Positions 52,966-63,075 of a stretch of DNA of 64,000 nucleotides are shown here, one piece after another. Position 1 is the stretch's first letter, and every line of letters begins with the position of its first letter. Origin of the DNA: Leptospira ilyithenensis (GTDB lineage: Bacteria > Spirochaetota > Leptospiria > Leptospirales > Leptospiraceae); NCBI RefSeq assembly GCF_004771005.1, contig NZ_RQHV01000061.1:310001-374000 (forward strand), read 5' to 3'. Position numbers and translations under genes: made by a program. The notes under the pieces were generated by a model, which did no database searches, was not told where the DNA came from, and was given only the letters and a program-made list of their open reading frames with translations.

Positions 52966-54900
52966 ATGCCAGCCAATTTGCCCGAACTCTTCCAGCAGAG
53001 TGCTGAAAAATTTGGGAATCGCCCAGCGTTTTTTAGCAAAGACGAAACTAAAAATTATAAGCCAACGACTTTTAAAGAAGTCTACGATTTAGGATTGAAT
53101 CTAGCGGAAGCTTTGATTGATCTTGGAGTCCAAGCTCGCGAAAATATCGCTTTGATTGCTGACAATCGTTTGGAATGGATTGTAAGTGATTATGGCATTC
53201 TTATTGCCGGCGCGGCCGACGTGCCTCGAGGAACGGATGTTACTGATTCAGAAATCGTTTATATTCTAAATCACTGTGAAGCGAAAGTCGTATTTCTGGA
53301 AAATGATAAAGTTTTAGAAAAATTTCAAAAAAACCGCTCTCAATTCGAATTTGCAAAAACCATCGTGATTATGGACAAAAAGTCCACTGCTACCGGTGTT
53401 ATCAAGCTGGAAGATCTTCTTTCCAAAGGAAAGGATCTGAGAGCCAAGGGTTCTAAAAAAGCCGAAGAACGCATGAAGGGAATCAAACCTGACGACCTTT
53501 TCACAATCATCTATACTTCAGGAACTACAGGAATGCCTAAAGGTGTAATGCTAATGCATTCCAATATGCTTCATCAAACAAGTTCTATTCTCTCGAACAT
53601 GATCTTAATTCGCTCGGAAGAAAGAATGTTATCCATTCTTCCTGTTTGGCACGTGTTTGAAAGAGTATTTGAATATTTGGCGATTGCAGCCGGATGTGGA
53701 ACTTATTATACGAATGTTCGCGACCTGAGAGACGATATGAAAAAAGCCAAACCTACGTTTATGGCTTCAGCACCTCGTCTTTGGGAAAGTATCTATAACG
53801 GTATCTATACGCGCATCAGTGATCCCAAACAAACACCCGCTATTCGAAGAGGTTTGTTCAAGTTAGCTTATTTCTTTTCAAAACATTTCAATGCTTCCAT
53901 GCGTTTCCTCAAAGGAAATCAAGTGGATTATACCGGAAGAAACCCGATCGCGTCGCTTTTTTTGGGCATCTATCACTTGATAGTCGCTATTTTAACGACC
54001 CCTTTGTATTTCCTTTTGGATCTGATCGTTCTTTCTAAGATCAGAGAGGCAACCGGTGGGGAGTTAAAAGCTTCCGTATCCGGTGGTGGCGCCTTGCAAA
54101 AACACGTGGATGCATTCTTTAATGATATCGGAATCAACGTATTGGAAGGATACGGGATGACAGAAACTTCTCCGGTGATTTCCGTAAGAACTTTTAAACA
54201 TTTGGTACAAGGTTCCGTGGGAGTAATTACTCCAGGTTCCGAAGTTCAATTGCGTGATGATTCCGGAAAAGTTCTGGCTCATATGGATGCCAATCAAAAC
54301 TTGGTTGCTGGAAAATTCGGACTACGCGGTGTGATTCATTTGCGCGGACCTCAAGTGATGAAGGGCTATTATAAAAATCCCGAAACCACTGCGAAAGTGA
54401 TCAAAGACGATTGGATGGACACCGGTGATATAGGGATGTTCAATTTCAAAAAGACACTAACCATCACTGGTCGTGCGAAAGATACTGTCGTTCTTTTGGG
54501 TGGAGAAAACGTAGAGCCGGTTCCTATCGAAAACAAACTCACCGAGTCTCCTTATATCTTCCAAGTTATGGTGATCGGCCAAGATCAAAAAAATCTAGGT
54601 GCTATCGTGATTCCTGATTTCGAGAAATTAGGAGAATGGGCGAAGGAAAATGGGATAGGTGAAACCGATAAACAAAAGCTTATTGAAAATCCCAAGATAG
54701 TTGATTTTTATAAAAAAGAAATCAAAGCCCTGAATAACGTAAAAACAGGATTCAAGTCTTTCGAACAAGTGACCCCCTTCTTTCTTATCACAAAACAATT
54801 TGAAGTCGGGGATGAGATGACGAATCTTCATAAAATGAAACGTCATTTGATCGCTGAAAAATACAAAAATAAAATCACTGCACTTTACGCTTCCGAGTGA
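52966..54900 (+). CDS. Long-chain acyl-CoA synthetase (AMP-forming)
   Basis: 644 aa ANL-family ligase. [19 protein letters not shown] (P-loop), [12 protein letters not shown] and [11 protein letters not shown] with [16 protein letters not shown] are the adenylate-forming motifs. Membrane-associated LACS type with the ~70-residue insert of hydrophobic character ([20 protein letters not shown]). It activates fatty acids for beta-oxidation or lipid synthesis. It has its own terminator and a gap with two dyads upstream. Confidence 0.92.
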   Translation: MPANLPELFQQSAEKFGNRPAFFSKDETKNYKPTTFKEVYDLGLNLAEALIDLGVQARENIALIADNRLEWIVSDYGILIAGAADVPRGTDVTDSEIVYILNHCEAKVVFLENDKVLEKFQKNRSQFEFAKTIVIMDKKSTATGVIKLEDLLSKGKDLRAKGSKKAEERMKGIKPDDLFTIIYTSGTTGMPKGVMLMHSNMLHQTSSILSNMILIRSEERMLSILPVWHVFERVFEYLAIAAGCGTYYTNVRDLRDDMKKAKPTFMASAPRLWESIYNGIYTRISDPKQTPAIRRGLFKLAYFFSKHFNASMRFLKGNQVDYTGRNPIASLFLGIYHLIVAILTTPLYFLLDLIVLSKIREATGGELKASVSGGGALQKHVDAFFNDIGINVLEGYGMTETSPVISVRTFKHLVQGSVGVITPGSEVQLRDDSGKVLAHMDANQNLVAGKFGLRGVIHLRGPQVMKGYYKNPETTAKVIKDDWMDTGDIGMFNFKKTLTITGRAKDTVVLLGGENVEPVPIENKLTESPYIFQVMVIGQDQKNLGAIVIPDFEKLGEWAKENGIGETDKQKLIENPKIVDFYKKEIKALNNVKTGFKSFEQVTPFFLITKQFEVGDEMTNLHKMKRHLIAEKYKNKITALYASE

Positions 54901-54930
54901 TTGGTTTTTAACATTTCAACTACCTCAATC

Positions 54931-54958
54931 AAAACCGCCTGAAAGGGCGGTTTTTTTT
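54931..54958 (+). terminator. Intrinsic terminator after the acyl-CoA synthetase
   Basis: AAAACCGCCT pairs with GGGCGGTTTT around a GAAA tetraloop and continues into eight T residues in all. It ends just 3 bp before the next open frame. Confidence 0.85.
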
Positions 54959-54996
54959 GCTTGTCTCTTTTTTTATCTTCTGCCGATAGATTCAAA

Positions 54997-55659
54997 GTGA
55001 GCTCCTCAGATGGCAAAATTTCATCCTTAGAACCTTCCGTTTTCTATCCATACATCCATCAGGATTTTTACGGGATGGATTCTTTATTTTTATCCCCTTT
55101 GCAAAAAAAAGAAATTTGGGACTTTACAAGTGTAACTCAGATTCATACTTCTTTTTTGGCATTTCTGACTCTTCGATCTTTTCTTTCCTTTGAGGAAAAT
55201 GGGATTCCACTTACCCTAACCGGACTCCCTCGCATTTGGAAATCCTACCTTTCCAAAACAAATTATTTGCAAATTAATTCTTTTCTGATTACTGATGATT
55301 TTGTTCCGAGTTTGATCGGAGAAAGAGAAGAAGAAACCAAGAAGAGAGATTTATCTTTTGGAAATCCTTGGAAACATTCGTTACGATGGGAGTATTCCAA
55401 TGCAGGGAAGAAGGTAGTATTTTTTTGTGCAAGCGGAAAGGACAAAGACGAATCGACCAGCTTGTCCGAGTTACTTTCTCAGTTCCTGATTGATTCTCAA
55501 AAAACGGACAGGTTGATGCGTGCTTATATAAGGAAAGAAACTTCTTCCTATCTTTATTTGCAATCTGCGGAGCAGATTCACCCCAGAGTTTTTTTTCGGG
55601 AAACACCAAACATACATTCACCATTTTTACTCTTTATCGCAGAACTGACTCCTGTTTGA
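54997..55659 (+). CDS. Unrecognised protein with possible STAS-like segment
   Basis: About 220 aa from GTG 54997; TTG 54961 and ATG 55075 are alternatives and none has a good ribosome site. No signal or membrane segment. FTSVTQIHTSFLAFLTLRSF and ENGIPLTLTGLPRIW resemble the STAS sheet-helix of anti-sigma antagonists, but no phospho-Ser context is obvious. It sits between a terminator and a convergent LON-domain gene. Unknown role. Confidence 0.5.
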   Translation: MSSSDGKISSLEPSVFYPYIHQDFYGMDSLFLSPLQKKEIWDFTSVTQIHTSFLAFLTLRSFLSFEENGIPLTLTGLPRIWKSYLSKTNYLQINSFLITDDFVPSLIGEREEETKKRDLSFGNPWKHSLRWEYSNAGKKVVFFCASGKDKDESTSLSELLSQFLIDSQKTDRLMRAYIRKETSSYLYLQSAEQIHPRVFFRETPNIHSPFLLFIAELTPV

Positions 55660-55662
55660 TTT

Positions 55663-56292
55663 TTATTCTCTCATATTGAGAGAACGAACGATTTGTATGA
55701 GTTTATTTGCTTTTTCAATAATGTTGGCTGTGGCAAGAATATCCTGTTTGGCAGAAAATTCGTAATTTAATAAGGAAGCGATAAAATCAATCGGGAACGG
55801 ATGTTTGGTGATATGATTCATTTTCATGATCAGGTTTTCTTCGGCTCCTTCCGAAAGTAATATTCTTTTTGTCAAAACCAAGAGTTCTTCTACAAGATTT
55901 TGGAAATCCGGATCATCCTTTCTGTTCAATTCCTGTTGGATTTTTTCTACTTGTGCGATCCGAAACGGTTCTGTGGATTCGTAGCTGACTAATTTTGCCG
56001 TTCCCATTCCTTCCAAAATGATATTGGATCTTCCGTCGGGAAGGCCTTCTTTTTGGATCACGTGACCCCATCCGAAAACCGACTCAATCGGAGGAGAGCT
56101 CGATTCCAAATAATTCCAATCCTTTTTGTAGGGAGCGATTGCCATTTCGTTTCCATTTTCAAGACAAAAATCCAGCATCAGCCTATACCTTGGTTCGAAA
56201 ATATGTAAGGGTAAAAAAGTACCAGGAAATAAGAATACTTCTGGTAGAGGAAATATAGGCAACGTGAAGGTTGACACGTAGAAAGGTTGCAT
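55663..56292 (-). CDS. LON substrate-binding-domain protein (standalone)
   Basis: 209 aa. LPIFPLPEVFLFPGTFLPLHIFEPRYRLML and GDGRSNIILEG-like spacing (LPDGRSNIILEGMGTAKL) match the Lon N-terminal PUA-like domain, without the AAA or protease domains. Such standalone proteins exist in many bacteria and may bind unfolded protein or nucleotide. Convergent with the preceding unrecognised gene; divergent from hldE kinase. Confidence 0.85.
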   Translation of the reverse strand: MQPFYVSTFTLPIFPLPEVFLFPGTFLPLHIFEPRYRLMLDFCLENGNEMAIAPYKKDWNYLESSSPPIESVFGWGHVIQKEGLPDGRSNIILEGMGTAKLVSYESTEPFRIAQVEKIQQELNRKDDPDFQNLVEELLVLTKRILLSEGAEENLIMKMNHITKHPFPIDFIASLLNYEFSAKQDILATANIIEKANKLIQIVRSLNMRE

Positions 56293-56334
56293 ATTTTCTG
56301 ATAAGCTGTAAATCTAAAAAGAATAGAGAACAAA

Positions 56335-57351
56335 TTGAAAATCAATTCATTGAAGTTAAAGAAAGCTTTCTCCAGGCTAGGAGAACAAAAGATAATGGTG
56401 GTAGGAGATTTGATCCTGGATGAGTATCTTTTCGGATCCGTAGACAGAATTTCACCGGAAGCACCGGTTCCGGTAGTCTGGGTGAGAAAGGAAGAACAAA
56501 CTTTAGGCGGTTCCGGAAACGTAGTTAAAAATCTTTCCGCATTTTCCAACCCTTCCATTGTTTTGGGACGTTGTGGTGCGGACAAAGCGGGGGAAACATT
56601 AAAATCCTTACTTCTTACCGAAAATGTTTCCCAAGAAGACATTCAATTATTGGAATCAAAAGGAATTCCTACGATCCTAAAAACAAGAATCATCGCTTCT
56701 CAACAGCAAGTCTGTAGAGTCGATCGGGAAGAAATCATTCCGCTTACCAAAGAAGAAGAAGACCAAGTAATCTCCCAGGTAAAACAAAAAATCGGAGAAT
56801 CGAAAGCAATCATTCTATCCGACTATGACAAGGGTTATTTGACCCTTCGTTTGATCTCAGAAATCATAAAACTGGCAGTTCAAAACAATGTAATCGTAAC
56901 TGTCGATCCTCAAGTGAGTCATTTTTTCCAGTATAAAGAAATTGATATCATGACCCCCAATCATCATGAAGCAGGAAAAGCACTGGGTCGTAAACTTTCT
57001 TCTGAAAAAGAAATAGAAGACGCATGTCTTGAAATTGCAGAAAAAACAAATCCAAAAGCAGTGATGATCACCCGCGGAGACAAAGGAATGACTGTTTACG
57101 AAACAAAATCGAAACAATTCTATCATATACCTACGGTCGCCAAAGAGGTGTTTGATGTAACCGGTGCTGGTGACACTGTGATTTCCGCCTATACTGCGTT
57201 TCTTGCGGCAGGAATGTCCATTTATGAATCAAGTCTGATTGCAAATGCAAGCGCCGGTGTGGTTGTGGGAAAATTGGGAGCTGCTACTCTGGATACAAAC
57301 GAAATCGAAGAAAGTTTGTTTCAGCTAGGGCTTTTGGAGAAAGAGCTTTGA
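56335..57351 (+). CDS. rfaE1: Heptose-7-phosphate kinase (HldE kinase half), TTG start
   Basis: 338 aa PfkB-family kinase. GDLILDEYLFGSVDRISPEAPVPV, LGGSGNVVKNLSAF and DVTGAGDTVISAYTAFLAAG contain the substrate loops, glycine box and catalytic Asp. It phosphorylates D-glycero-D-manno-heptose 7-phosphate to the 1,7-bisphosphate for ADP-heptose. It starts at TTG 56335 and overlaps rfaE2 by 4 nt; in E. coli both halves are one HldE protein. Confidence 0.9.
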   Translation: MKINSLKLKKAFSRLGEQKIMVVGDLILDEYLFGSVDRISPEAPVPVVWVRKEEQTLGGSGNVVKNLSAFSNPSIVLGRCGADKAGETLKSLLLTENVSQEDIQLLESKGIPTILKTRIIASQQQVCRVDREEIIPLTKEEEDQVISQVKQKIGESKAIILSDYDKGYLTLRLISEIIKLAVQNNVIVTVDPQVSHFFQYKEIDIMTPNHHEAGKALGRKLSSEKEIEDACLEIAEKTNPKAVMITRGDKGMTVYETKSKQFYHIPTVAKEVFDVTGAGDTVISAYTAFLAAGMSIYESSLIANASAGVVVGKLGAATLDTNEIEESLFQLGLLEKEL

Positions 57352-57836
57352 GTTATTTTACATCCCTTGCGGGAAAGATCATTTCAGAGGATCGGATTGT
57401 AGGGAAACGGAATTCTCTGGAAGGTAAAAAAATAGTATTTACTAACGGCTGTTTTGATATATTACACCCAGGTCATGTAGAGTATTTGTCCCGAGCGAGA
57501 GACCTGGGCGATTTGTTATGGCTCGGATTGAATTCCGATCTTTCGGTTCAGAGACTAAAGGGACCGACTAGACCGATCAATTCTTTGGAAGATCGAGCAA
57601 AGGTTCTTTCGGGACTTGCCTGCATTGATTTTATTTCCTCTTTTGAAGAAGAAACTCCTTTGAATCTAATCCAAAAAATCCGACCGAGCATTCATACAAA
57701 AGGAGGGGATTATCTGGCAGAAAAGTTACCTGAATACGGTTTAGTAAAATCCCTTGGCGGAGAAGTGGTCATTCTGCCTTTTTTACCGGGGAAATCGACT
57801 ACATCCATTTTGGAAAAAGCGAAGACCCATCTTTAA
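57348..57836 (+). CDS. rfaE2: Heptose-1-phosphate adenylyltransferase (HldE adenylyltransferase half), TTG start
   Basis: 162 aa nucleotidyltransferase. FTNGCFDILHPGHVEYLSRA carries the HxGH-type motif and LPFLPGKSTTSIL the C-terminal KxSTT segment. It converts heptose 1-phosphate to ADP-heptose. Its TTG 57348 overlaps the rfaE1 stop as TTGA. The heptose bisphosphate phosphatase (gmhB) is not in the window, while gmhA is at 30157. Confidence 0.9.
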   Translation: MSYFTSLAGKIISEDRIVGKRNSLEGKKIVFTNGCFDILHPGHVEYLSRARDLGDLLWLGLNSDLSVQRLKGPTRPINSLEDRAKVLSGLACIDFISSFEEETPLNLIQKIRPSIHTKGGDYLAEKLPEYGLVKSLGGEVVILPFLPGKSTTSILEKAKTHL

Positions 57837-57901
57837 ACGGTATTGATTTTGCGGTTATCTCCTCCAATTTGTAAAAAACGTCATTTTGCCTGGAGTAAGA
57901 T

Positions 57902-59524
57902 TTGTCCAAGACCAAATATATTTTTATCACCGGTGGGGTTTCTTCCTCTCTAGGAAAGGGAGTCACTGTTGCCGCCCTGGGTTGTCTCTTGGAGGCGAGA
58001 GGTTATTCCGTATCCTTACAAAAAATGGATCCTTATATCAATATAGATCCGGGAACCATGAGTCCTTATCAACACGGAGAAGTTTACGTTACCGAAGACG
58101 GTGCGGAAACCGATTTGGATCTGGGATATTACGAACGTTTTACCAAGTCAAAATTTTCCCGCAAAAATTCAGTCTCTACAGGACAGATTTATCACGCTGT
58201 TATCGAGAGAGAGAGAAAAGGGGACTATCTCGGGCGTACCGTACAAGTTGTACCCCACATTACAAATGAAATCCGAAATCGTATTTATACCTTGGCCCGT
58301 GATAATGAAACAGATTTCGTTATCGTTGAAATCGGAGGAACTGTAGGGGACATCGAATCAGTTCCTTTTCTCGAAGCTATCCGACAAATGCGTTACGAAC
58401 ATGGCCCAAAACAAGTGTTATTTATGCACCTGACTCTTGTTCCTACGATTACAGTTGCAGGTGAAGCAAAAACAAAACCGACCCAACATTCCGTAAAAGA
58501 ACTTTTAGCACTGGGAATCCAGCCTGATATTCTTGTTTGCCGAATCAACAAACCGATGACGAAAGAGATGAAGAGTAAAATCTCTCTTTTTTGCAACGTC
58601 CAGGATCAGAACGTCATCTCCGCAGTAGATATTACCACTTCCATCTATGAAATTCCTTTTATGTATCGGGAAGAAAAATTGGATGAAGTCGTACTGAATG
58701 TATTGGGGATGGATCTTCGAAAATTGAATTTTTCCCATTGGGAAAATATGGTCAAAAAAATCCGCAACGCGAAAAAGACCGTAAAAGTCGCGTTAATCGG
58801 AAAATACATATCGTTACAGGACGCTTACCGATCCGTTTACGAATCTTTGGCTCACGGCGGAATTGCAAACGAAGTGGAAGTGGAAGTTCTCAAACTCAAT
58901 CCAGAAGACATTGATTCCAAGAATGTAAAGGATCTCCTGAAAGGTGTGAGCGGAATACTGGTTCCCGGAGGATTCGGGGAACGCGGGATCGAAGGCAAGA
59001 TTGCTTCCATTCAATATGCAAGAACCAAAGGGATTCCTTTTTTCGGAATTTGTTTGGGAATGCAATGTGCTGTTATCGAATTCGGACGTAATGTACTCGG
59101 ATACAAGGATGCCAATTCCACCGAGTTCCAACCTCACTCAGCTCATCCGGTGATTTCCATGATTGAAGAACAAATGGAAATTGAAAGAATGGGAGGCACA
59201 ATGCGTTTGGGTGCTTATCCTTGTGTGGTTAAAAAAGGATCTCTTGCATTTCAAGAATACAAAACCGAAAGAATTTCGGAACGGCATAGACATAGATTTG
59301 AGTTTACTCTCCGATTCAGGGAGGAGTATGAGAAAAAAGGAATGAGTTTAACCGGGTTCTCACCTGATGAAAGTTTGGTGGAAATCGTGGAAGTCCCAAA
59401 TCATCCTTGGTTTGTAGGAGTCCAGTTTCATCCTGAATTTCAATCGAAACCTACGGACCCGCACCCGCTATTTGCAGGTTTTATCAAAGCCGCTGCTAAG
59501 TTGACGAAAAAGACGGAAGGTTGA
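57902..59524 (+). CDS. pyrG: CTP synthase, TTG start
   Basis: 540 aa. Synthetase P-loop GGVSSSLGKGVTVAALG (11-27), GTMSPYQHGEVYVTEDGAETDLDLG and a C-terminal glutaminase with FGICLGMQCAV (Cys) and VGVQFHPEF (His/Glu). It makes CTP from UTP, needed for CMP-Kdo. TTG 57902 has GGAG 7 nt upstream. kdsA starts 1 nt after its stop. Confidence 0.95.
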   Translation: MSKTKYIFITGGVSSSLGKGVTVAALGCLLEARGYSVSLQKMDPYINIDPGTMSPYQHGEVYVTEDGAETDLDLGYYERFTKSKFSRKNSVSTGQIYHAVIERERKGDYLGRTVQVVPHITNEIRNRIYTLARDNETDFVIVEIGGTVGDIESVPFLEAIRQMRYEHGPKQVLFMHLTLVPTITVAGEAKTKPTQHSVKELLALGIQPDILVCRINKPMTKEMKSKISLFCNVQDQNVISAVDITTSIYEIPFMYREEKLDEVVLNVLGMDLRKLNFSHWENMVKKIRNAKKTVKVALIGKYISLQDAYRSVYESLAHGGIANEVEVEVLKLNPEDIDSKNVKDLLKGVSGILVPGGFGERGIEGKIASIQYARTKGIPFFGICLGMQCAVIEFGRNVLGYKDANSTEFQPHSAHPVISMIEEQMEIERMGGTMRLGAYPCVVKKGSLAFQEYKTERISERHRHRFEFTLRFREEYEKKGMSLTGFSPDESLVEIVEVPNHPWFVGVQFHPEFQSKPTDPHPLFAGFIKAAAKLTKKTEG

Positions 59525-59525
59525 T

Positions 59526-60374
59526 ATGAGCGATTTAATTGAAGAAAGAGAATTTTTCGGTAAAAAGATCGGAGGAAGAAATCCTTTTTTTCTAATCTCC
59601 GGCCCTTGCGTTATGGAAAACCAGGATCTATTGGATCGGGTTTGCGGAGAGATGAAAGACATTTGTGATGAACTCGGAATTGTTTATATCTTCAAATCTT
59701 CTTTTGATAAAGCAAATCGCTCTTCCATCAATTCTTACCGTGGTCCCGGAATAGAGGAAGGAAGAAGACTACTCGACTTTATCAAAAACAAATACAACGT
59801 ACCTGTGTTAACTGATGTACATGAAACCAATCAGGTGGATACTCTGAAAGATACCGTAGATATCTATCAAATTCCCGCTTTCTTATGCAGACAGACGGAC
59901 TTGATTGCAAAGGCTGCTGAAACCGGAAAATGGGTGAATGTGAAAAAGGGCCAGTTTATGGCACCGGATGACACCCGTCATATAAAGACAAAGATACAGG
60001 AATCAGGCTCTGAAAAATATATGGTAACGGAAAGGGGGGCCAGTTTCGGTTATGGAAATTTGGTTTTCGATATCCGAGGGATTCCTATGATCCATAAACA
60101 CGGAATTCCTCTTGTATTTGACGGAACTCATTCCGCCCAATTGCCAGGAGGAGCGGGAAACATCACCGGAGGCTTACGCGAATTTATACCTCATATGATG
60201 AGAGGCGCTGTTTCCGTAGGAGTGGAAGGATTGTTTATGGAAGTTCATCCCGATCCCGAAAAAGCGCTTTCGGATGCAACAACTCAGTTTCCTCTTCATA
60301 AAGCAAAATTCCTTTTGAAAAATCTTTTGGAAATAGATCGTTTTGTAAAAACAAAAGTTTTGGGATTAGATTAA
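59526..60374 (+). CDS. kdsA: 3-deoxy-D-manno-octulosonate 8-phosphate synthase
   Basis: 282 aa. Condenses arabinose 5-phosphate with PEP to Kdo-8-P. ISGPCVMENQD has Cys28, the metal-ligand Cys of the metal-dependent class. KSSFDKANRSSINSYRGPG and KKGQFMAPDDTRH follow, with FDGTHSAQLPG near the C-terminus. It sits with pyrG, lptC-A-B and heptose genes in one LPS cluster. The metal-dependent reading is an inference from Cys28. Confidence 0.94.
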   Translation: MSDLIEEREFFGKKIGGRNPFFLISGPCVMENQDLLDRVCGEMKDICDELGIVYIFKSSFDKANRSSINSYRGPGIEEGRRLLDFIKNKYNVPVLTDVHETNQVDTLKDTVDIYQIPAFLCRQTDLIAKAAETGKWVNVKKGQFMAPDDTRHIKTKIQESGSEKYMVTERGASFGYGNLVFDIRGIPMIHKHGIPLVFDGTHSAQLPGGAGNITGGLREFIPHMMRGAVSVGVEGLFMEVHPDPEKALSDATTQFPLHKAKFLLKNLLEIDRFVKTKVLGLD

Positions 60375-60398
60375 TTCCTTTTGATTCCGGTTTCAGCC

Positions 60399-60932
60399 AT
60401 GCGAGTTTTTTTGATTTTATGTCTAATTTTTGTTAGTTGTAAGGACAAAAAATATCTTCGCATTGAAGAAGAAAAAGAATCGGGATCAATGATTTCCCTT
60501 CGGGATTTTTCACGTATTTCCTATACTAAAGCCGGTGATTTGGAATGGAAACTTTTAGGAAAGGAATCTTATATTTTTCCGAAAGAAAATCGGACGGTTG
60601 TTTACGGGTTCCAGTTTTACCAATATGACGGCGGCAAATACAAATCTTTTTTAACCGGGGAACGGGGAGAAATCAATCATACTGAAAAATCAGTGGTTTT
60701 GAACGGAAATGTAAGATTGAAAACCGAAGAAGGTCGCCAATTGCACTCGGAGTCTCTCAAATACAATTTGGAGGATAAAACATTATCAACTGATGACAAT
60801 GTGGTCATTTATTCTGAAGGAACTACCATTCGCGGGAAAGGACTTAGAGCCGACCGTGGTTTGAACAAATATACCGTTTTGCGTCCCACTGCAATCACTG
60901 TAGGCGGAAGCAATCCCTTGAAAGACAAATGA
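60399..60932 (+). CDS. lptC: LPS export protein LptC-like lipoprotein
   Basis: 177 aa from ATG 60399 with a lipobox LIFVSCKDK (Cys near 13). The body is a series of beta strands (GEINHTEKSVVLNGNVRLKTEEG; LHSESLKYNLEDKTLSTDDNVVIYSEG; IRGKGLRADRG) like the LptC/LptA jellyroll. It would join the LptBFG extractor to the LptA bridge. Lipid anchoring is less usual than the E. coli transmembrane anchor. It overlaps lptA by 4 nt. Confidence 0.8.
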   Translation: MRVFLILCLIFVSCKDKKYLRIEEEKESGSMISLRDFSRISYTKAGDLEWKLLGKESYIFPKENRTVVYGFQFYQYDGGKYKSFLTGERGEINHTEKSVVLNGNVRLKTEEGRQLHSESLKYNLEDKTLSTDDNVVIYSEGTTIRGKGLRADRGLNKYTVLRPTAITVGGSNPLKDK

Positions 60933-62317
60933 AACAAATCGAATTCGCATTTATTTTTTTGTCCTTGGTGTCCTTGGTATATGCAAACAACATAGATATT
61001 CCCATATTGATCGGAAGCGAAGATATATTTCGTGCAAGTCCTGCTGAACCGAATATCTCCAAAACCAATGATAAAAAGAAAGAAAAAATCCCTGTTATGT
61101 GGGGAGGAAATACTCTGACTCAGGAAGAAAGACTGATCAATGGATTTCAGATGAAGGTTTTTATTTTGGGTGGAGGGGCTTACATCACTCATAAAAATGT
61201 AAAACTGAATGCGCGTGAAATTGAAGTGATCGGAGAAGACGCTCTTATCGGAAACCTGAAAGGACAGGTTGTAGTGGAAGACAAGGAAAACGGAGCCACT
61301 CTTGTCGCTTCTAAAGGTGTTTACGATAAATTGCTCGGGACAGTGACTTTGGAAAACCATCCTGTTCTCATTCATAAAAAAGACGGAAAGACCGTTCGGA
61401 TTTCCTGTCATTCCATCGTACGTTATTTGGAAGAAGCAAGAACAGTTCTATCGGGAAAGGTAGTTGTTACTTCTCTTGATTTCCAAGTGTTCGGAGAAGA
61501 TGCTGTCTACTTTGAAAAAGAAGATAGAATTGATTTGGAAAACGAACCTTTTCTATTTTCGGAGAATCGGTTTTTACAAGGCAAAATACTGTCCTATTAT
61601 GTAAAAGAAGGAAGCATTACCCTGGAGGGTGATGCCGCAATCTATCAAGTCAGTTATGAAAAAGGGAATGAAAATTTAGAAGAATCCCGCAAAAACTCGC
61701 ACGAAGATAAAAACAAAGAGTCCGTTGAAAAAGAAAAAATCAGAATTCTATCCACATTCAGCGGCGATAGGCTTGTTCATAAAAATAAAGCTTCCGAATC
61801 ATTTACATCCATGAAAGGAAATGCATTTTTGCATAGGGAAGATTCCGAATTCAAGGCGGAAGAAATCGAAAGCACACGTAATAATAAACTGATCCAAGCA
61901 AGGAAAAATGTCACCTATCTGGACAAAAAGAACGCCTATCGGATGCAAGGTGGATATCTTGAGTATGATAAGGAAAAAGGTTATTCCTTTTTGTCGGAAA
62001 GTCCCCGGATTTTCTTTTTAGATAAAAAAACATTGGAAGAGAAAGGCAACCTTGCAAGCGTTTTCATCGAAAGATTTGATGAAAAGAAAGAAGCAGTAGC
62101 CCGTGGAAATGTAAATATTGAAACTCAAACGGCGAAAGCAACGGGTGAATTTGCGACTTATTTTGAAGAAGAAGACAAATTGGTTTTAGAAGGAAATCCG
62201 ACTCTTGTAAGAGACGGAACAAAGGTTTCTGCCGGAAGGATTATTTTATTTCCGTCTGAAGATAAAGCGGTATTAACGGACGGTTTGAAAGTATTAAACG
62301 ATGACAAAAAAAACTAA
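60929..62317 (+). CDS. lptA: LPS transport bridge protein, LptA/OstA-like
   Basis: 462 aa, larger than E. coli LptA (~185). Signal peptide ([14 protein letters not shown]), then repeated beta-jellyroll strands with [45 protein letters not shown] and [19 protein letters not shown], the OstA pattern. A low-complexity Lys/Glu/Asn insert (about 250-275) separates segments. It forms the periplasmic LPS bridge. The start overlaps lptC as ATGA, and its end overlaps lptB by 17 nt. Confidence 0.84.
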   Translation: MKQIEFAFIFLSLVSLVYANNIDIPILIGSEDIFRASPAEPNISKTNDKKKEKIPVMWGGNTLTQEERLINGFQMKVFILGGGAYITHKNVKLNAREIEVIGEDALIGNLKGQVVVEDKENGATLVASKGVYDKLLGTVTLENHPVLIHKKDGKTVRISCHSIVRYLEEARTVLSGKVVVTSLDFQVFGEDAVYFEKEDRIDLENEPFLFSENRFLQGKILSYYVKEGSITLEGDAAIYQVSYEKGNENLEESRKNSHEDKNKESVEKEKIRILSTFSGDRLVHKNKASESFTSMKGNAFLHREDSEFKAEEIESTRNNKLIQARKNVTYLDKKNAYRMQGGYLEYDKEKGYSFLSESPRIFFLDKKTLEEKGNLASVFIERFDEKKEAVARGNVNIETQTAKATGEFATYFEEEDKLVLEGNPTLVRDGTKVSAGRIILFPSEDKAVLTDGLKVLNDDKKN

Positions 62318-63071
62318 ACAAATTCTTCCACCAAAGCCAGAAACTCCGATAAAAACTTTCCGAATGGAAAACCTTGTTAAAATCTATAACAAGAGAAAGG
62401 TGGTTGACGGAGTCAGTTTTTTTATCCGTAAAGGAGAGATTGTAGGATTACTCGGTCCTAATGGTGCGGGTAAAACAACTTCTTTCTATATGAGTGTAGG
62501 TTTTGTTACTCCCGATTCCGGTACCGTTTTTATTGACGAGGAAGATTTGACAAAATCACCGATGCATATCCGCGCACGTATGGGGGTCGGTTATTTAGCA
62601 CAGGAAGCATCTATTTTTAGAAAACTTACAGTGGCGGAAAATCTGGAAGCGATTCTTGAAACTATGAATCTTCCCGGAGATGAAATCGTCAAAAGAAGGG
62701 ACTCTCTTCTGATGGAATTGCAGATCATGAGAGTTGCCAATCAAAAAGGATTTACCCTTTCCGGCGGGGAAAGACGCAGATGTGAAATTGCGCGAGCACT
62801 TGTGACGAATCCCGATTTTATACTCTTGGATGAACCGTTTGCCGGGGTTGACCCGATTGCAGTGAAGGACATTCAGAATGTGATACAGTCCTTAAAGAAA
62901 AGAGGACTGGGAATCTTGATTACAGATCATAACGTAAGGGAAACATTGAAAATTACGGACAGGGCTTATATCATGTACAGCGGTAGGATTTTAATTTCCG
63001 GAACTGCAAATGATTTGGTAAGCGATCCGGAAACCCGTCGTATATATTTGGGAGAAGATTTTACTCTTTAA
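62301..63071 (+). CDS. lptB: LPS export ABC ATPase LptB
   Basis: 256 aa. Walker [18 protein letters not shown], signature [16 protein letters not shown], Walker [15 protein letters not shown] and switch His in [11 protein letters not shown]. This is the LptB/YhbG pattern, including PF(A)GVDP-type Walker B. It powers LPS extraction with LptFG, which are not in the window. Followed directly by rpoN, the classical lptB-rpoN order. Confidence 0.94.
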   Translation: MTKKTKQILPPKPETPIKTFRMENLVKIYNKRKVVDGVSFFIRKGEIVGLLGPNGAGKTTSFYMSVGFVTPDSGTVFIDEEDLTKSPMHIRARMGVGYLAQEASIFRKLTVAENLEAILETMNLPGDEIVKRRDSLLMELQIMRVANQKGFTLSGGERRRCEIARALVTNPDFILLDEPFAGVDPIAVKDIQNVIQSLKKRGLGILITDHNVRETLKITDRAYIMYSGRILISGTANDLVSDPETRRIYLGEDFTL

Positions 63072-63075
63072 ATCC

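Noticed and set aside
60809..61411. 200-codon frame antisense to lptC/lptA
   Set aside because: Overlaps two supported genes and has no family.
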